A stretch of 64,000 nt of DNA from assembly GCF_040958095.1 (NCBI RefSeq), contig NC_091173.1, positions 14,336,482 to 14,400,481 on the forward strand, given 5' to 3'. A model generated the notes under the pieces. The model worked only from the letters and a program-made list of their open reading frames with translations, searched no databases and was not told where the DNA came from. Both the position numbers and the translations under genes were made by a program. This document shows, piece after piece, positions 46,701 through 64,000 of this stretch (position 1 is its first letter; each line of letters opens with the position of its first letter). This stretch comes from Procambarus clarkii (lineage: Eukaryota; Arthropoda; Malacostraca; Decapoda; Cambaridae).

Positions 46701-49051
46701 TACAGTGGAAGTATTTATATTCTCTAAAGACATGAAGCCACTACTACTCACTAGGACTTATGATACCTTCCTGGATGGGCAAAATCCTATTCACATCATT
46801 GAAGAGTGAGGCAAGGTTGATAAGAGTCCTGGCCAATGATGAGACTGCCTTGGCTGGGGCTCAGTCCTACGACCCTATAATCCAAAATCATTTGTTAAAC
46901 CCCTCAACATGGCTGTGTTCCTAAAGAAATAAATGATAAATACCATAGTATAGTGCAGTAGATCTACATTTTAATTAAATATTCAGTGATTATCAAATCT
47001 GTTTGAGATTTGAAAGTTTAATATAAATATTATAAAAAAAAATTAATTGAGCACTGTGTGTAAAGTGATATACAGTGTGTGAGTGAGTGATAAAAGCACT
47101 GGTCCAGCTAAATTTATGAAGATTAACCCAATTGCTTGAGACCCATACCCTGCCTACAGGAACCAGGTCAAGAATATGGTTCTCTCTCTATGTGAGGGGA
47201 GTTGGGGAATCAGATCCTCCAAAAAAAAATCTGTAGCTCTGTGGTCTATACTGTCAGCTCACAACTGAGGGAATCCCAGGCAGGACAGAGAAAGTCAAGT
47301 ACATTTCCTTTCACCTACTGTCTATATTCACCTCTCAGTAAATAGGTACCCATGAGTTAGCAACTGTTAGAGGATGCATCCTGGTAAAGTTCAGTAACTG
47401 GCCAAAGGAAACCTTGATAAGCCTAGGTACAGGCTTCCTGTTCCTGACAATGGGAAACCAAATCCAAGCAAAAATACCAGAAAGTTTAAGACAACATAAG
47501 CCATGGCTTAAAAAAAAATAAGTAATCTCTGGTAACAAGGCAATCATTACTGTGGTGTATACACCCTAACCATAATTTGCCTGACTGCCACTGACTTATG
47601 TTCCAAGACAGCCTGTCCACTTACTTACAAACTACCCAAACTGAATCCCTCCACCTACAGGAAAGAGGAAATCAGAGCAGGGAAGGCAGACTGATCTGAG
47701 GCCCCATCAGTGTAAACAGTTGAATACACAATTATAAAAGGCTTATCTGCACTCTGTAATCTTTTGTATAGACTGGGGTAACAGCACATTGTTGTGTATA
47801 CCTAAGTATAAAGAAAAAAGTTACTTGTATGGAAATGTTTGAATTTATATATGTTTAGAGGTGCCTGTGTGTCCTTGTATATACAGTACTGTATAGCTGA
47901 AAAAATCCTCAGGATGAATGGTGGGACCTTCTATAGGTCACTAGTTTACCGTCTCTTCGAGACCAGTAACGATGGCGTCTTAAAAGTCAGATATAATATA
48001 CTGTAACTTAAAAATAAATACAGTACCTTGGCTTGACATAGGAAATTCTATACAGTAGTAGTACTGTATAATAATAATAATTGTTTTTTACATTTTGTAT
48101 TTATATTTACAAGCATTCTTACATTCTTGTACAGCCGCTAGCATTCGTAGAGTTTCGGGCAAGTCCTTAATTCTAATATTCCCTGGAATATGACCCGCCA
48201 AATTGTTTAACAACCAGGTACCCATATTACTGTTGGGTAAACAGAGGGTACAGTTACGGATTGGCGCCCTGTCGATCCTCCCTGGTCAGGATACGAACCC
48301 AGGCCAAAGCGCTCGTGAAATGCCTGGCGAGTGTCTTACCACTACACCACGTGGAATAATCATAATAATAATAATAAATAATTTTAGTTACAAGAATAAA
48401 GAATCTGATTAGAGTGAATACTTAGTATAGTAGTTACAGTACTGTACTGGCCCTTAATTATGCACAGTATTTTGGGCATACCTCAATATTAATGTCTTAA
48501 AAATCTTTTAGATATTTGGCAACAAATATTCAGAACAGTTTTCTAGTGATAGAGCATTTTGGGTATGTTTAAATCTTACATAAATGCTTATAAATGTTAT
48601 TATAACAAGAATACTTGATTATTATAAATTATTTAGTTGTATTAATGAATTAGATAATATATTAATCCTCATACAATGCTTAATTGGACAAGGATTAATA
48701 CATTGATGGACTGTATTAGTGCCAAGTACACTTAGTTAGGCTTGAAATCCCCCTAGACGAGGGGAAGGTTGTTTAAATGGTCACAACCAGTTACTAATTA
48801 TTTACGACATCCCTGTTTGTAATATTTGTAATGACAAGTAATTATTTTTATACTATTTGTATGCAATATTAATCATATACATATATATTTTAGCGTCTTT
48901 TATTAGTTCCTCTGCCAAAATTAATATCAAGCACGAATCAATAGGGCATTTTACCTGTTTCACTTCCAACTCTCTGCAGTCTTAAGAGATTGTAACGTTT
49001 GAAAATAGCTAGCATAGAGTCCCTTATTCTGTGGCTTGGCAGGTTTTCCAT
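36877..49051 (-). CDS. FPGT: Fucose-1-phosphate guanylyltransferase (GDP-L-fucose pyrophosphorylase), complete, seven exons
   Basis: Catalyses GTP + L-fucose-1-phosphate to GDP-L-fucose + PPi, the second step of the cytosolic fucose salvage route after fucokinase. Exons in transcript order: 49051-48955, 45319-45189, 44295-44160, 43025-42957, 41498-41355, 39464-39261, 37922-36877. All borders are AG/GT and phases match; the sum is 1827 nt, or 608 aa plus stop, close to the vertebrate enzyme at about 590-600. Start ATG 49051 sits in a strong CCACCATGG context. Diagnostic segments are PPFWDVVVLT, the nucleotide-binding loop GVGGSTL, IIHSGGSSQRLPSYSVLGKI, LDLKLAMYL, VTCADDIETY, DSVFWL, SELDAYAHFL, EFYHMGTMEEYLMHF and SLWTAKIF, all in human FPGT order. 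It is divergent from GLG1. No break or missing motif was seen. Confidence 0.96.
38424..38475 (-). mobile_element. SINE head fragment, third family
   Basis: GTGATGAGGGTTCGAACCTA in reverse gives the B-box region of the third SINE family. Only about 50 bp remains. Confidence 0.5.
38935..39085 (+). repeat. Degenerate 31-bp tandem repeat
   Basis: About five diverged copies of ATCATTGAAGCATTGCCATG in FPGT intron 6. Confidence 0.75.
39261..39464 (-). CDS. FPGT: FPGT exon 6
   Basis: Acceptor TTAACAG, donor AGGG|GTAAGT, 204 nt. It encodes VVALGHPSSISVGKGHGVYV, then CMEVLQKPS, matching the HPSS...GTTHGVFV and FLHKPS segments of human FPGT. Confidence 0.94.
40045..40480 (+). mobile_element. CR1-like LINE ORF2 C-terminal remnant
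   Basis: LENVQRHATKWLAKVKNKSY, LVALNMPKLDDRRKRG, TSRTRGHRFKL and KFSFANRVVDGWN in order, across frame breaks. It lies between FPGT exons 6 and 5, antisense to that gene. Confidence 0.75.
40814..41125. repeat. Foldback SINE dimer, arms of about 85 bp
   Basis: 40814-40898 (AACTGAAAACTCACACCTCA ... CCTTAACCACT) is the reverse complement of 41040-41125 (AGTGGTTAAGG ... GTGTGAGTTTTCAGTT) with few differences. The spacer is about 140 bp. The arm sequence carries GGGTTCGAGTCACTTC, a tRNA B-box. Confidence 0.85.
41355..41498 (-). CDS. FPGT: FPGT exon 5
   Basis: Acceptor TTCCAG, donor TTAG|GTCAGT, 144 nt. It encodes PQMLDLKLAMYL and VTCADDIETYYL. The CADD acidic motif is a plausible metal/nucleotide site. 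Confidence 0.94.
42957..43025 (-). CDS. FPGT: FPGT exon 4
   Basis: Acceptor TTTTTAG, donor AAAG|GTAAGG, 69 nt. It encodes GGSSQRLPSYSVLGKIFAPI and PVK. SQRLP and LGKIF are conserved FPGT residues. Confidence 0.94.
43100..43690 (+). mobile_element. LINE RT remnant in an FPGT intron
   Basis: ILGPGPLFVMYINDR-like block at about 43120-43170, followed by NITEHITKFA, then LNPKK and a degraded downstream part near 43600. Matches the region around the RT active site in CR1-type elements. Decayed. Confidence 0.6.
44160..44295 (-). CDS. FPGT: FPGT exon 3 (nucleotide-binding loop)
   Basis: Acceptor CTTCCAG, donor TCTG|GTATGA, 136 nt. It encodes VPIYVVADPPNQKLGVGGST and continues to ILIIHS. G-x-GGST is the conserved GTP-binding loop of the family. 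Confidence 0.95.
44520..44650 (+). repeat. Degraded second copy of the 3385-3560 repeat
   Basis: GATGACCAAACCACACATCA, CCCGTCCGGGACCATAATCA and ATGTTATTGTGACTCATT align with the same order at 3385-3560. Located in an FPGT intron. Confidence 0.6.
45189..45319 (-). CDS. FPGT: FPGT exon 2
   Basis: Acceptor TTACAG, donor AAG|GTATAC, 131 nt. It encodes NCCTEVEKPPFWDVVVLTTY and the following helix ending GQLPK, matching the N-terminal beta strand of the nucleotidyltransferase fold. Confidence 0.93.
46120..46335 (+). repeat. Unclassified interspersed repeat, copy 2
   Basis: TTTTTGGTGGAATTTTCTTGG, CTGCTCCTTGTGCCTCTGTG, AGGTTTTAACCTCTGATCCC and CTTGAATTAAGTGGAGCTGTC align with 53635-53860. Contains a 15-base G run. 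Confidence 0.6.
47230..47460 (+). mobile_element. tRNA-derived SINE, fourth type
   Basis: GTAGCTCTGTGGTCTATACT, GGGAATCCCAGGCAGGACAG, TTCCTTTCACCTACTGTC, ending GGCTTCCTGTTCCTGACAAT. Same plan as 36550-36800. In FPGT intron 1. Confidence 0.65.
48100..48358 (-). mobile_element. tRNA-derived SINE, second family, minus strand
   Basis: Reverse complement has GTGGTGTAGTGGTAAGACAC, GGGTTCGTATCCTGACCAGG and the CTTGCCCGAAACTCTACGAA tail. Same family as 53983-54270. Lies in FPGT intron 1. Confidence 0.85.
48955..49051 (-). CDS. FPGT: FPGT exon 1
   Basis: Starts MENLPSHRIRDSM at ATG 49051 with a Kozak-like CCACC before it, donor ACAG|GTAAAA. It encodes 32 residues plus one base. A longer overlapping frame from 49187 was not used because it reaches a stop before the donor. 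Confidence 0.85.
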
Positions 49052-49813
49052 GGTGGTAACAGGAAGGGCTGTTATCCACAGGAAGGACGGCAAGAACACA
49101 ACACTTGAACATTGTTATCAAACATGATAACTTTGACACGTCGTCAGGGAATTGAAAACTCGATAATTTTTTCCCTACCATGAACATATATTCATGGGAT
49201 CTCTAGTCGTACTGTTAAAGCTTAACACAACAGTTAATTTCAAGTTGTGTATTATACTGTACTGTAGACTTTGGTTGATGGAGTCAACTTTGATCCATAC
49301 AGTTCTTGTAATACTCGATTGCAAAATATACTGCTGAATAGTTGCCTACGTGGGCGTATCTTAGTTCATGCTGGGGAAAAATATCTTGGTTTACGCAATA
49401 ATATTTTACGCATTTCCAATTTATTATGTAGTTTTAATGTAAATTTAAAAGAATAATATAATCAAATTTATTTTCTTCAAAAATTTTAAATGTTCAGTTT
49501 AAATCTACGAATTAACTATTTTTTACATAGTGTTGTGTTAATAATTCGATTGATATTTAAGGCCATTCATTTGACGCTGTTATCTGTATGGAGCATTTTA
49601 TTGAAGTAGATGTCATAGTTTACAAGGCATAAACATTGCAATGAAGCGGTAGTTTGCATCAATATTCACCACTAATTGTTATCAGGGGGTAGTGAGGGGA
49701 GCGGCGTGGCAGGACCCCAACCGACCAACAACACGGGCTGGTGCTCCTTGGACATGGTCTGATCGTTGATATTTTTTCCCTCTCACACGGCGAATAGTGC
49801 GGGTCATCGAGCC
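49052..49813. promoter_or_regulatory. Shared intergenic region of the divergent FPGT / GLG1 pair
   Basis: 762 bp between the two start codons. The GLG1-proximal half (about 49690-49760) is locally GC-rich in otherwise AT-rich DNA, a shape common in bidirectional promoters. No TATA box could be assigned with confidence on either side. Function is inferred from geometry. Confidence 0.55.

Positions 49814-64000
<14,187 letters not shown>

Noticed and set aside
48960-49187. 75-residue minus-strand frame starting at 49187 as the FPGT N-terminus
   Set aside because: It hits a stop before the donor. The other frame, from ATG 49051, gives a good Kozak context and the right phase into exon 2.

Overview
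This window is animal nuclear DNA, most likely from a decapod crustacean (crayfish or lobster type). I base this on short spliced exons in long AT-rich introns, very long dinucleotide microsatellites, and repeat families that I associate with decapod genomes: tRNA-derived SINEs and LINE 3' tails ending in a GGGGCTTAGCGTCCCCGCGG-like block. I could not search a database, so the species is inferred.

Three protein genes and one snRNA can be supported. (1) On the + strand, 8451-16074, are the last six visible coding exons of a class II POU-homeodomain transcription factor (nubbin/pdm, POU2F type). The 5' end lies upstream of the first visible exon. (2) On the - strand, 36877-49051, is a complete seven-exon gene for fucose-1-phosphate guanylyltransferase (FPGT, GDP-L-fucose salvage). 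The spliced frame closes exactly at 608 aa. (3) On the + strand, from 49814 past the window end, are the first eleven exons of GLG1 (Golgi apparatus protein 1 / cysteine-rich FGF receptor / E-selectin ligand-1). (4) A full-length U6 snRNA sequence lies at 32788-32894.

FPGT and GLG1 are divergent, with 762 bp between their start codons, so they probably share a bidirectional promoter. One makes the fucose donor used in Golgi glycosylation. The other encodes a Golgi glycoprotein whose vertebrate ortholog is functionally fucosylated.

Layout: 1-8450 is simple repeats, foldbacks and LINE/SINE fragments, probably POU intron or 5' flank. 8451-16074 is the POU gene. 16075 to about 20150 is its likely 3' UTR and flank. 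20150-36500 is a gene-poor block dominated by a large imperfect inverted repeat (22977-26110 against 30360-32418). Each arm carries about three 193-bp tandem units, and each arm was later hit by a separate retroelement insertion. A partial third copy (34200-35510) and the U6 sequence are nearby. 36877-49051 is FPGT with repeat-filled introns, and 49814-64000 is GLG1. I recognised no LTR retrovirus-like element, CRISPR array or bacterial gene.
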